Shown here: piece after piece, positions 53,601-64,000 of the stretch
Position numbering within the stretch: position 1 is the stretch's first letter
Layout of the letters: every line of letters starts with the position of its first letter
NCBI RefSeq assembly: GCF_037975245.1
Contig: NC_092567.1
Coordinates: 15,369,876-15,433,875 of the forward strand
Origin: Apostichopus japonicus
Taxonomy: Eukaryota > Echinodermata > Holothuroidea > Aspidochirotida > Stichopodidae
Direction: 5' to 3'
DNA length: 64,000 nucleotides
Position numbers and translations under genes: made by a program
The notes under the pieces: model-generated
Database searches by the model: none
The model's input: only the letters and a program-made list of their open reading frames with translations
What the model was told of the DNA's origin: nothing

Positions 53601-56600
53601 AATAGTAACCATCTACGGTGGTCTATAAAGGCCATATAGAATAATGCACTTGTCACAGGGTGTATTTAGAGCTTTAAGTTAGCTTGTCTTACAGGAAAGT
53701 ACATATCACAGGATGTAAAGCAGTGCTTGGAGCAACAATAAAAAAATCCAATCAATTGGAAGACTGTGCTTGCATTTTGTGTTCGTTGCTTGGGTTTTGT
53801 AGACCAGAGAGCAATTCTTCCATCACTGGGCAACTCCAACTTAACTCTATATTTTGGTTTTATTCCTGTGCAAAAGGCCTTGCTCAGTAGTATGATGTCT
53901 AAGAATGGGTATTTGAAAGCAAACGGTCATTTTTTTTTGTGTCTGCAGTGAACCAGGAATTTTGAAAAGGAGATTCAACAGCCCAGAAATGTATCAGAGT
54001 AATAAACTGGCTCAGCTTTGCCTCGTTAATTTTTCAGCTAGGTCACTTCACTTGTTTCGGTTGGTTTTTCTTCATGGTCAGCAAAGTCTCCCAATTTACA
54101 GTTTATTTCTTAATTAACACAACCAAAGACAAACGGGCCTGAAATAACGAATCTATCTTAAGTTTGTCAGATTTTAACCCCCTCCCCTCCCCACCCCATA
54201 GCATTGGCTCATTACCCCATGAGGTACATTAACTTTAGTTTGAGAACCACTGACTTACATGAAAAGGTATCTAATTATTTGTGACGATGACATGACTCAC
54301 AACAAAATTACACCCAGCCATACAATCTTGAGAAGTGGGAAAAACAACACTGCTCAATAATACAATATTTAAAGTACTAGTAACTTTAGTCAGTCCAGCT
54401 GTTATTTTATGATATAGGAGTACAATCTTTGTAGTCATAAAGTTCACCCAACTAAAATTCAATAATGTACAGTAATCTATACTCTATCTTTCCAATCAAT
54501 AATTTGCTCCCCTCCCCCCCTCCAATAAACAAAAGGCAAAACCAGAATCCCCATAAACTTTCAATGTCTACTTTCTATATTAAAAAAAAGTGATTTAATA
54601 TATTCAACAAAATATCTCTAGATTCTTTTCAGTATTGGTTTAATCTGTCATTTAAGTTTTTCCTGTTTGTATTTCGTTTGTTATTTTAGATTGCTCATAA
54701 AAATACAACAAAGGAAAGAGGAAGCTCAAAATGAAAGGAAAAAAAAACTTGTCATGCAATTTGCATGTTATTGCCAATTACCAATTATCCCACGACACAC
54801 TGACTCTGTCTTGTACAGACATAGTGAGTGTGTTGTGAAAGTCATAAAAGGAAAGTGAAAGATCTCGTATTACAATGAAATTTATACGGTTTTTGTAATT
54901 ATGTTCATTAACCTCAGTAAGTGTTTTGTTTTCATCAGGATTTAGGTCAATTTGAAAAACGAAAAAAAAACTATGGCATTGTGGCAATACAGAAGCCATA
55001 GCACACAGTATAGATCAGTAACGTCTATGGTAATTGAAAAAGCCACGATGCTGTGGTGACCGTTACTGTAGCTTAAAGATCTGCTTAATGGGCTCCAATC
55101 ATAGCACGCCATAGCTAGGAAAGTTTTGTGATGACGTAATAGACCTGTAAATCGACCTCGGGCTGAACAATTAGCCTGCATAGCTTCTTAAAACCATTAG
55201 GCTTTTTGTGTAAACACTGTTTGGAAATATGTCCATGTCTACAGTGTAGTTAATCATATAGCGTTCACACAAAGACCCTCATACAAGTAAAAATATGTGG
55301 CAGGCATTGCAGACTAATTGGTCAAAAAGAGGTCATTTTACGACCAAGGCAGGTGGATTACGTAATCTAAAGAAACCTCTCCATGATAGCGTGCTATAGT
55401 TGGTGTCTATACAGCAGACCTTTAAAGGAGGCACAACCTCGACCACTTTTATTGATCTAAGCTATAGACATCACACAGTTTCCCCAAACAGCTAAGAAAA
55501 TAGTTTTTTATTCCATTTGGGAGATTTACACAGATTTTAACATTCCTTCAAACACAAGGGAGCACTTGATCAAGTCTATGGAGATGAGTTTTGCAAACTT
55601 GTACTGAATCTAAAGTACCAAAGCTGTTTATGGTGTCCTAACAAATGGCATTGGTTTCAGGTTCAAGTCTGTAAAGAATCTACCGTGAAAATGAGAATAG
55701 AAAAACCCCCAAAAAGAGAGTCAAAAAGTAGTTTCAGATCCTATGACATCACAGATTTGTACAATAAACCTACTCCCGGATGTGACGTTCAAACTACGAT
55801 GCCTCTCAAATGGGACAAGGGTTTCCCTTTAATTGCCGTTGGGCAGAGTTGTCCTTTACAAAGACTTTCTCGATAAATATAAAGCTAAAGGAGATCATGG
55901 TATTTTGTTTCCTTTTGAAGCAATACCTGTATATCCTGACTGTATTAAAGTAGGACTAAATTGAAACCAATCAGTATGTATCTTTTGCCATCCGAGCCGT
56001 ACATTTACGGACAAACAGCGACTCTTGGAGCGTTTCTCTGACGTTTCGCTTCAAGCCCATCGTATATTGCCCCGACTCATCATGACCTGACCTCGGGGCA
56101 GTATTAGCTGGAAAGGTCGAAGTTAAACTTTGGCAAGCACACATTGAGACCTAAAATTGATGATTTACGAAACAAACTGCCACGTACTGAACACATCAAT
56201 TCAGGTAACTGACTCTGATCGTGTGCTTTTGTATAGCTATAAACCTACAGTATTACTCTTTTGAAAAAAGTGAATATATTGTATGACATCCCTGCTGTTA
56301 CGTTTTTACAGTTACTGAACAAGAGATCATTTTTTATGACGTACATTTGCGAGTTTTGATACCCTGGAACACTTCTCTCTCTCTTATCCCGGGAATCACT
56401 TTGAAGAGGTTCTTGTTTCGCTTTACCGCAACCCAGATTCACAATAGAAGGTAAAAATAGTGCAAGTTACTTTCCAGATTAAAGCAAGCCATATGCTGTC
56501 AGCTTCTAAATATAACAGAACCCCTGTTGCTGCCATGGGAACACTGAAGTTTTTAGTCACTTTTAATATGCTGTACATTTCTTGTATTTATCAGTTTGTA

Positions 56601-59600
56601 ATAAGTTGTGTCATGATTTCCAACAGCTGCACACTAACAATGTGAAGCCTTCATGATTTGGAAAATGTGAAAATAATGAATAAAATTTCAAGAAAATATC
56701 TCACCAAAAACTGAGAAACTTTGTAACAAATCTTCTCTTTTAATATATTGTACAATACATGTGGTACAATACATGTCCAAAACATGATATGTACATGCAG
56801 ATGGAAAAAAGATTTATACTATTTATTGTTTTTATTTTGCATAAAAATCCATGCAGTTCCTGAATTTTTGTTTACTATAAAATCCTTAAACAAACTGCGT
56901 ACAAGAATTGCCATGGCATTTTGTACACATTCTTCTTTTTCTTTGCAAAGTATATTAATCCGCCAGTGGGTATTACCGTGCAATACCCATAGGTCAGTGT
57001 ACCACGGTCAGTTGACGACAACCGGCCAATCAGATTGGAGAATTTCTAACAAGTATGAATGGAATAGGCAATTAATATAACAACATTATCAACATATATT
57101 TGAGGAAAGCATTGATACAGTTGATTGTTTTGAAAACAAACAAATTTTTTTTATCTGGATGAGAAATATCTGTTTCATAAATAGAACCATATCTAACTGA
57201 AGATAAATCTATTTCGCTTTGCATGGTTTGCCGGGTGGTTGGTGGTTGGCAGACACACAGAGTAGCAGCTTTAAAGAAATAATTTGGAAAGTTGAAAAGT
57301 TCCTGTTTAATTAGAGCAAGGAGACCAATTCAATTGTCAGTACTAACAGCTCTTCACATCTGTATGCTTTCCGTTTCGCCTGTAGAGTCCCTCCAAAGTC
57401 ATTTTCAAAGTCCTTTCCTACTGGATATGAATTTTGGATTAGGAATGAAAAATTTACTTTATTTATAGACTGTAACTCTAGATATATCTGTAATTATAGA
57501 TATGGTAACCCTAACTTGGTGTTGGAAGCACATTATTTTCTAGGTCTTAGTATCCTTGTTTATAACAAAGAAATTATTTATCAAATTTCTCGTTGGACTT
57601 GGATTAAGTGACCAATCACTGGTTGTTAAAAATTTTCAGCAATTTCTCTCCTTTTTTCTCTTTTTCTGTGTATGTGCTCATCTTTTGGTTATATCATTGG
57701 GAAATAAGAATCCATTAAGACCGGCAGATGGAGTTACTCTGAAAATGTACCTTCATGTACAGTAAGGCTCTCTATATATCCAGTCATTTGCAAATGTTAA
57801 ATATCATTTTCTTGCAGCAATTTACTGGGTATAAAAGTCACCAATGAGGTAAATGTTTGAAAATTGTGAAGGATGGAGGGGGGGGGGAGGATGGAGGGGG
57901 GGGGGTTGGAATGGCACCAGACTGGTTTGACAGATGAGATACATATTGGAAATAAATGCCAAATGTATAAAGAATAAAGTACTGTAATTTTAAAAAAAAA
58001 GAGAAAAAGTTGGTTCTCAGGGAATCCTGATCCTCAAGAATGCTAAGCCATCAAATAATAATATTTTTACTGTACCTGGATTAGAGTCACGTTTGTCATC
58101 TCATACGTAATATTACAGTAAGTATATCCATAACCCATCCATAACCCATCAGAGGGCTTGACATAATATTTGAAAGGGGCTGGGCAATATTCCATCAGTG
58201 GGCTTAGCAATTTTCGGGTTCGGGGAAGATAGAGGGCACCGATGGACGTAATGGTTTACATTAAAGCGTGTGACAAGATTGTAGATTGAAAATGAAATAA
58301 ATGGTGCAGTTCCCTGTAATTAAGTGTAATTGTGCTCACAGAAGAACAACAAAATAAAACAAAACTTTTAGCAAACTGCTTATCCACTAAAGAGCCTGTG
58401 TCAGAGAATGTGTAAAAGTTAGAGGCCTGACGTTTCGATCCTAGCAGGATCTTCTTCAGAGGGAGAAGAACAACAAAAGTAGATATCAATGATATTAAGG
58501 CATCACAGCTGTTTCCCACATGTGATAAGTTTGTCGTTGCTTTCTCTGATATCGTTAAAATCTAAAATTTTGAATATGTTTACACTTTGAAGTTTTGATG
58601 CAGGGAATGTAGAAAAGGGCAACAATCATACATACGTACAATCGTACGAACAATCGTACAAGTTATAAAGGCATCATGGGCAATTTTGTGCCATTGTTTG
58701 GAGTCATTATTGTCGAGGAGTGTCCAGACATTTTCATCTCAATGTGCACAGCTTCGATTTAAACTTGATTATTCATAGCATATTAATCTAACTTGGTGAG
58801 TACAAGAACCTTCGTGCTAGCTGAATGTAGGCTTAAGCTGTGACTGTTCTCAGTACTAACAAATTTTCTAGTTGGCTAGAATTACTATTGCTCTATACTG
58901 TATGACTAATTAACATGAAACACTTGTTAAGATGACATCATTCACTATGTTGTTGCCAAGTGCATAAACACAACATCGTAATAATTCATCTGAGAAAAAA
59001 TTCCTAATCTCCATGCAAAATGCTACTACTGTACAATGAGGTGTCCAGCTAACGATGCCAAGAAAAAAGGAAAAATGTTCCAGCATATTACGTAAGTAAA
59101 ACATTTTAACCTACTGATATATCCCTTTTACTGTGCAATGTTGTGACAGAAAATAATAATAATAATAATAATAAATAAGTTCTTAATATAGCGCCAAATA
59201 CCAAAAGGCCTCTAGGCGCTTTTACAAAACCTAAAACAAATAAAAAATAAAAAGATAGAGAAATCAAAGGAATAAAAAAGTCTAGAAAAGACATAAACGA
59301 AAATTAAACAGTATGTAAAATACGAACACAAAAATCTAAAAACACGAGAAGACTATAAAATAGACCAAAACCTATAAAAAACAAAGGAAAAACGCATAAA
59401 ATAGAGTTGTCCAAAGTAAAAGTCTAGATAAAAACACGAGTATATAAAAGTGACAAAATCACGTCGAGAAACTAAAAAGATGTGATTTTAAATTTTTCTT
59501 AAATATGGTGAGAGATTTGGCAGGAATTGCTGCTCTAGCTACAGAATATGCTCTACTGTAGTTGAAATATGCGTGACACCGACACCTATAATCCACCAGC

Positions 59601-60652
59601 GCCGTTTCATTTGTCGAGCGTTAACGAAAATTTATGGAATCCTTGTGTTTTCCTTTATTTTTTAGAGGTTGTATTTTAAATCACTCATTTGAAGCATCAA
59701 TTAATAATCATTTTCATTAGCATTGGCTCTCCACTTGCGCTTATAAAGGTGTTGTTTTTCATGTTTTAATCGCTACTTTTTTTCAAACTTTTGATAAGAT
59801 GATTATTTTCTAGTTGAAATATGAGTTGAACAGACACCACTAATCCATCAGCGTCAAAACATTAACGAAAATTTATGGAATCCTTGTGTTTTCCTTTATT
59901 TTTTAGAGGTTGTATTAAAATCACTCATTTGAAGCATCAATTAATAATCATTTTCATTAGCATCGGCTCTCCACTTGTGCTTATAAACGTGTTGTTTTTC
60001 ATGTTTTTATCGCCACTTCTTTTTCAAACTTTTGATAAGATGATTATTTTCTAGTTGAAATATGAGTTGAACAGACACCAATAATCCATCAGCGTCAAAA
60101 CATTAACGAAAATTTATGGAATCCTTGTGTTTTCCTTTATTTTTTAGAGGTTGTATTTTAAATCACTCATTTGAAGCATCAATTAATAATCATTTTCATT
60201 AGCATTGGCTCTCCACTTGCGCTTATAAACGTGTTGTTTTTCAGGTTTTTATCGCCACTTCTTTTTCAAACTTTTGATAAGATGAATATTTTCTAGTTGA
60301 AATATGAGTTGAACAGACACCAATAATCCATCAGCGTCAAAACATTAACGAAAATTGATGGAATCCTTGTGTTTTCCTTTATTTTTTAGAGGTTGTATTA
60401 AAATCACTCATTTGTAGCATCAATTAATAATAATTTTCATTAGCATTGGCTCTCCACTTGCGATTATGACGTGTTGCTTTTCAGGTTTTTATCGCCACTT
60501 TTATTTTAAAATTTTGATAAGAGTATGATTTTCTTCTGATTTTCTTTTATGTTCCCTACTTTTTTATTCTGTTCTCAACCCAGATCTATGATGTCGATCC
60601 TTCCGATGCCCAGATTTGGCCAGGTGTGCACAGTTACAGAGAAGAACTTCAA
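44605..60652 (+). CDS. LIPT1: Lipoyltransferase 1, mitochondrial (3' end beyond the window)
   Basis: Seven coding exons seen: 44605-44784, 46265-46323, 47755-47929, 49108-49266, 49862-49969, 51663-51809, 60584-60652; 299 codons in one frame. The product starts with a basic, hydroxylated leader (CRMGVKANIVTRRKYLTTGR) fitting a mitochondrial presequence. Family motifs: VVVGRHQNPWAECN (102-115), ARRRSGGGTVYHDRGNLN (127-144), DFKISGSASR with the conserved lysine at 191 on the exon 4/5 junction, AYHHCTLL, and NGITHKATASVPSPVKN at the start of exon 6. Exon 7 (YDVDPSDAQIWPGVHSYREE) corresponds to the segment before the C-terminal accessory domain; about 105 residues are still missing. LIPT1 moves lipoyl groups onto 2-oxoacid dehydrogenase E2 subunits. 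Exon 6 was set to begin at 51663, not 51681, because this keeps frame and matches the family. An alternative end of exon 6 reading through 51809 is less likely. Confidence 0.93.
45485..45853 (-). mobile_element. TTAA-bounded MITE, family 1, copy 3, in LIPT1 intron 1
   Basis: Inverse orientation: begins TTAAAGGGTGTGAAGACTCG and ends GAGTCTTCATTGCCTTTAA, with TTAA at both ends. About 370 bp like the other copies. Confidence 0.8.
46335..46690. mobile_element. MITE family 2, copy 1, in LIPT1 intron 2
   Basis: Inverted termini of about 45 bp: the left arm contains ATTATAGCACGCTATAGC and the right arm ATAGCGTGCTATAGTTGG. It starts 12 bases after LIPT1 exon 2. The other copy (55072-55427) shows TTAAAG/CTTTAA ends, again a TTAA-type family. 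Confidence 0.8.
48110..48500 (+). repeat. Dispersed repeat of unknown class in LIPT1 intron 3
   Basis: Shares GGTCACCAATGAAAGTGGCTG-like, ACAATGGATTAACA, ACCTGCACC and CAGTTTAGCCTTAAA blocks in the same order with 37920-38310, and in part with 10851-10990 and 18620-18660. No terminal repeats visible. Confidence 0.5.
50338..50492 (+). mobile_element. Solo LINE 3' end in LIPT1 intron 5
   Basis: The text GGGAGTGAAGCTCTTCGACA, followed by a T-rich stretch and an end of AAAACAAAGAAATGAAATG, matches the 3' UTR and tail of the LINE at 27555-27692. It abuts the 108-bp minisatellite. Confidence 0.6.
50500..51680 (+). repeat. LIPT1: 108-bp minisatellite (about 11 units) copying the LIPT1 exon-6 acceptor
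   Basis: Period exactly 108 with no indel. The acceptor AG recurs with last base at 50582, 50690, 50798, 50906, 51014, 51122, 51230, 51338, 51446, 51554 and the real site 51662. Each unit has CCCATTGGTTATTCCACACAG or a close variant, then exon-like AATGGCATTACTCAC. Unit variants (GATAATT versus GGGAATT, ATTGG versus ATTAG) alternate, suggesting duplication of two-unit blocks. Joining exon 5 to a decoy acceptor reaches TGA after 22 codons. Confidence 0.93.
53188..53559 (+). mobile_element. TTAA-bounded MITE, family 1, copy 4
   Basis: Left TTAAGGCATTGAAGACTCGC, right GCGAGTCTTCGCACCCTTTAA-type end. Internal sequence is collinear with the other three copies. Confidence 0.8.
55072..55427. mobile_element. 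MITE family 2, copy 2
   Basis: Begins TTAAAGATCTGCTTAATGGG and ends CAGCAGACCTTTAA. Inner arms ATCATAGCACGCCATAG and ATAGCGTGCTATAGTTGG pair. The whole is collinear with 46335-46690. Confidence 0.8.
56950..57052 (-). mobile_element. Short palindromic interspersed element, copy 2
   Basis: Inverse-orientation relative of 5281-5372: TTAATCCGCC, then TACCGTGC, then CAGTTGACGACAAC and CCAATCAGATT. Confidence 0.6.
58340..58465 (-). mobile_element. Penelope-type 3' tail fragment with hammerhead-like motif
   Basis: Minus strand, 58463-58425: stem I CCT, CTGAAGA plus A, stem II GATCCT-GCT-AGGATC, GAAA, GTC, AGG. The adjoining TAGCAAACTGCTTATC...AGAGCCTGTG segment also occurs, without the ribozyme-like part, at about 30663-30712 in gene D intron 3. 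Confidence 0.55.
59150..59500. repeat. A-rich interspersed repeat (SINE/MITE-like)
   Basis: An (AAT)n start at 59153-59173 is followed by ATAGCGCCAAATACC and AGGCCTCTAGGCGCTTTTAC, then a long A-rich body. Resembles short non-coding repeats; class not determinable. Confidence 0.4.
59559..60535 (+). repeat. ~241-bp tandem repeat, four units, ending 48 bases before LIPT1 exon 7
   Basis: TAGTTGAAATATG marks unit starts at 59559, 59811, 60052 and 60294 (spacing 252, 241, 242). Units share CGAAAATTTATGGAATCC and TTAGCATTGGCTCTCCACTT. Confidence 0.9.
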
Positions 60653-62081
60653 GTGAGTTTTGATTTTGATACGTTAATCCTACTGTAGATAGGGTTTGTC
60701 ATGAATATTAGCAGATGGCTCGCACGCTGACAAATTCAATAAAATTGGCAATAAATTGCAAATCCTTAATAAGCCGGGGATATTCCATATGGGGAAATGC
60801 TGTAAGACTGGTAGGGTAGACCCGACATATTATTTCTCCCAGCAGGTTCAAAATGTTATTAACGATATCAAGTTTCATGCGCTGAAAGATGTTTCTTTGA
60901 AATTTGCTATTCAACCTTGCTTTAATTATATACCATGATTAATCTAGAAAGTTGATATTAAACACAGTGGTTGGGCCTGTGTATCTCCTTGGGAGAGCCA
61001 AAAAAAGGTGATCGTTAAAGCCATAAATATCCGTTTTGGATTCTTGATCAATTTGATTACTTTCTTGAGATGTGATACGTTCGATATGTAAGATGCAAAT
61101 GTTCTCTAACTTCAAAGCACTTATACCTAATTACTTTTTTTTTCTTTTGTAACAATATTTGCATTTGTCTTTGGATAAATGGTTCCATATTTGAAAGGTC
61201 TCCACCCCCCATCCGCCCCCCACTCCAATTACTCTCTCTCAATAAAAAAATGTAATATACATATAAACAGAAGATTATTTCCACTTTCAGGCAATTTGGG
61301 TAGTTGCCATGGGGATAAATGTTACTTACTGTGTTTTTTGCAAAATACTGTACATCATGCTAGATTAACTAAACTTTGAAAATTTCCATCGTGTCGTAGT
61401 TAACAGGATATCAAATGCGGTTTCACCCAGTACTAGGCTAGTAATGTTAAAAAGTACAATGTATGTTTGGTTCCCCGACAACTCCCCCGCTCCTGATTGA
61501 CAATTATCTGTGGGCAATTGTCCGGGGGGGGGGAAATTGTCTGGGGGGAAATTGTCCGGGAGGGTAATTGTCCGGGGGGAGTCGACCGGGATGGGAATTG
61601 TCCGGGGGGAATTTTCTGGGGTGGGAACTGTCCGGGGTGGGAATTGTCCGGGGGGTAATTGTCCATGGGGGAGTTGACTGGGGGTAATTGTCCGGGGGAA
61701 GTTGTCCGGTCACCGAATGTTTTAATAGTACTAACTCTTTAATTTCTCCAGGTTCTCCATTGTACCAGAAATTAGGAAGGAAAGGAGAGATAAGGGAAGA
61801 AACAGCAAATGATGTATGCGCATGTATAAAAAATTATTGTTAAGAAAGTATGAAGCTTAATGTAGAACATAGGGGAAAGAGGAGCCCGGGGTGGGGGTGT
61901 GGGTGTGGGGTAGGGGTGTGGGTGTGGGTGTGGGATAGGGGTGGAGAGGGAGCTGAATGAGAGGGATAGCGCAGCTTTGCGGATGAGAAAGATGCCGAAT
62001 GTTTATGGGCCATTGTATGTGACAACTTACTTAAATTAAGGGGTATTTTGTATTTCATTATTTATGGAAAGAGTAGATGAG

Positions 62082-62112
<31 letters not shown>

Positions 62113-64000
62113 GTTGACTGCAGTTACCATGGTCACAGGTTCTGGCAAAATGATTGACATGATGTCGTGTGATTTTTTAATACTGTGAAGGTGATTTAGT
62201 ATATAAAATCAATCACACTATCAGTTTCATTTGTGATGAAAAACTTGGAAACTTAGAAACTTGACATGCAACAGCCTGTGAGCTTTACTTTTAATGGGAT
62301 AGTCCAGAGGGAAATTGATTTTTGGCTGACGAAAGAGGAACATATTCCTAGCATCCCGGTGAGAACTTTGCATTCGATTCCTACGTATCGTTCTCAAGAT
62401 ACAGACATTTGAAGTTAACATGGTCTGTACCAAAGGTGAACTTGAAGCAAACAGGTGTGATGTCGTCGATTCCGCACCGACAATTTTGTTCATCCCATGT
62501 TTCTTTTTCAAGGCTGGGATGCTTTAACATATGAGTATACCACAGTCATTGGGAGAGGGGTGGGTGGATGGGGGGGATATTGATTTTACTTTACATCACC
62601 TAAAGACAAATATTAAAACCCTAGCTAATACAAGATCAAAACGATGCAGCAAGAAAATAAAGGAAATAAAACGAAAACTCTCAGTTTAACAAAGTTCTAC
62701 GACAATCACAACCTGTGTTTCCCTCAAGTTCATTTAAATGTTACTAATACTGTGACAAATGTCAACTATCAATATCCTCTACACTTGACCCTTTCAAGCA
62801 TATTTCTTTATGAGAATGTTTATTCCCAAAGTTCTTGGATTTACTGGCCTCCTCCCTTACTTGTCTCCTCACTACCTCAGCACTCTTGTTCTACCCCGTC
62901 GAGTGCGAACTGGTAATCTTTTAACGCTGCGCGCCCTCTATGAGGTCACGATGGGTGGCCTCGTCGCTGGTAAATAACCAAACCCAGTCAACTTTGGCAT
63001 TTACAGTACAAGTGAACTTTCGTGTTAAATCTAACGATTGATTTATTCCACTTCACTAATTTCCATTTACCAATCGATGCAGAGTTACGAATTAAGCCGA
63101 TCGAGTTATCATTTTCCAAATAGTCAACAAAATCGAATCATTCTTGAAAGAGTGTTTTCCTTTCTGGCTAATTGTAAAATAAAGAAACAATAAAATTTTA
63201 ACTTAAGCTATCAGGATAGCTCTATTATTTGGTTTTCTTTCTGAAACAAATGGAACCGTTAATCACTTCCTAATTAGCTTTCATTCGTTACTAAATAAGA
63301 AAGTAGAGGAAAACCTGTAAAGATTTACAAGGACTTTTTGACTATTGTTACTTGTTATCTTACTCTGAAAACAATGACATGTTTGCTCTGACATTAAGAC
63401 TCGTTGCAAGCAACGGATGGATTCTCAGATGTTGTTTTAATTTTAACACGTTTCTCTTCCTCGTGTTCGCCAGAACAATAGTTCCCTTTTATACATACTC
63501 CCCAATCTTATGTTTTCAATACATGAATCTCGTTACTAACACGACGAGATTGAAAACAAAAGTTCATTGCAAGTTTATCAAGCTGCCAATAACTGGCTAT
63601 AGGTTATTATAGTACTTATGTACATCTACAAAGAGTTGTTGCATGCATAGCAACAGATGGCTTGTGTTTTATGTGAGGGAGGAAAAAAAAAAAAAAAAAC
63701 ATTTGTGAATATTGGTTTGAAATTAAAGAGCTGTTACTGTACATTCATATGGATGTGGAGTCGAGGGCATATTGATTTAGTGTTCTGTTTTGAAGGCTGT
63801 GAAGTTATTAACTCTTATTAATACTGTATATGGTCTCTATGTACATACAAAAAACTGCTATACAGTACATCTTTTTTATTTTACTTCAATTTGATCATCT
63901 TCGATCGTCTTTATACTTCAATTTGATCATTTTTTGTAGCAGTTTGCAATGCGAGACAAGGGAAAATTCTTCCCTGGGAGGATGAATGGTTTCAGAAAAG
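60653..64000 (+). other. Start of the next LIPT1 intron, unassigned to window end
   Basis: No remaining LIPT1 exon found. Contents: G-rich repeat at 61515-61710, GT-rich tract at 61890-61935, A27 run at 62080-62106. A possible exon begins after the AG at 63938-63939; its last frame contains GKILPWEDEWFQK, which I do not recognise and which does not match the expected LIPT1 continuation. Confidence 0.4.
61515..61710. repeat. Imperfect ~14-20-bp repeat of AATTGTCCGGGGGG
   Basis: About ten copies of (T/G)AATTGTCCGGGGGG-like units with variable G runs. Proline-rich minus-strand frames over it are artefacts. Confidence 0.8.

Larger units (their letters stand above)
51810..60583 (+). other. LIPT1 intron 6 (8.8 kb), repeat-rich
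   Basis: No internal exon fitting LIPT1 was found. It holds family-1 MITE copy 4, family-2 MITE copy 2, a palindromic element, a PLE-type tail with hammerhead-like motif, an A-rich SINE-like stretch and a ~241-bp tandem repeat. Stretches 52100-53180, 53560-55070, 55430-56940 and 57060-58330 hold no recognisable feature beyond C, G or T tracts. Confidence 0.6.

Overview
The window is eukaryotic: its genes are split, with GT..AG introns, and it holds non-LTR, Ty3/gypsy and Penelope-like retroelement remains, several MITE families and abundant microsatellites. The gene families fit a marine deuterostome invertebrate. An echinoderm such as a sea cucumber is my best guess from gene content and repeat style, but nothing in the sequence proves it. 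Roughly a tenth of the window is protein coding; the rest is introns, repeats and unassigned DNA.

Region 1 (1-32.2 kb) is a cluster of at least four related genes for small type II membrane sulfotransferases of the WSCD (sialate:O-sulfotransferase) type: A (+, only the last exon, 142-482), B (+, 4748-8468), C (-, 17158-11664, tail to tail with B) and D (+, 28438-32176). I could rebuild B, C and D as complete five-exon reading frames of 327, 329 and 332 residues. All their introns are phase 1 and the last exon is always 341 nt. The gaps hold hAT-type MITEs with intact 8-bp target duplications, TTAA-bounded MITEs, a long foldback element, a 4.8-kb GATA/TATC array, a gypsy relic with a LINE inserted in it, and a SINE-like unit with a near-complete hammerhead ribozyme fold.

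Region 2 (33.3-37.7 kb) holds the remains of an adhesion-type GPCR (Cys-rich ectodomain piece, GPS, TM1-TM2, and a TM6-TM7-tail exon). Its middle is replaced by a truncated hAT MITE and a Penelope-like element with a hammerhead-like motif.

Region 3 (41-64 kb) holds two conserved housekeeping genes head to head about 0.5 kb apart: MED18 (-, five exons, 205 aa, complete) and LIPT1 (+, seven exons seen, the C-terminal part lies beyond the window). LIPT1 intron 5 ends in an indel-free 108-bp minisatellite of about 11 units. Every unit copies the splice acceptor and first 15 nt of exon 6, giving ten decoy acceptors before the real one.

A recurring theme is tandem duplication that copies functional gene edges: the LIPT1 exon-6 acceptor, the gene C exon-2 donor (two decoys), and the gene C first-coding-exon acceptor with its start codon (239-bp duplication).
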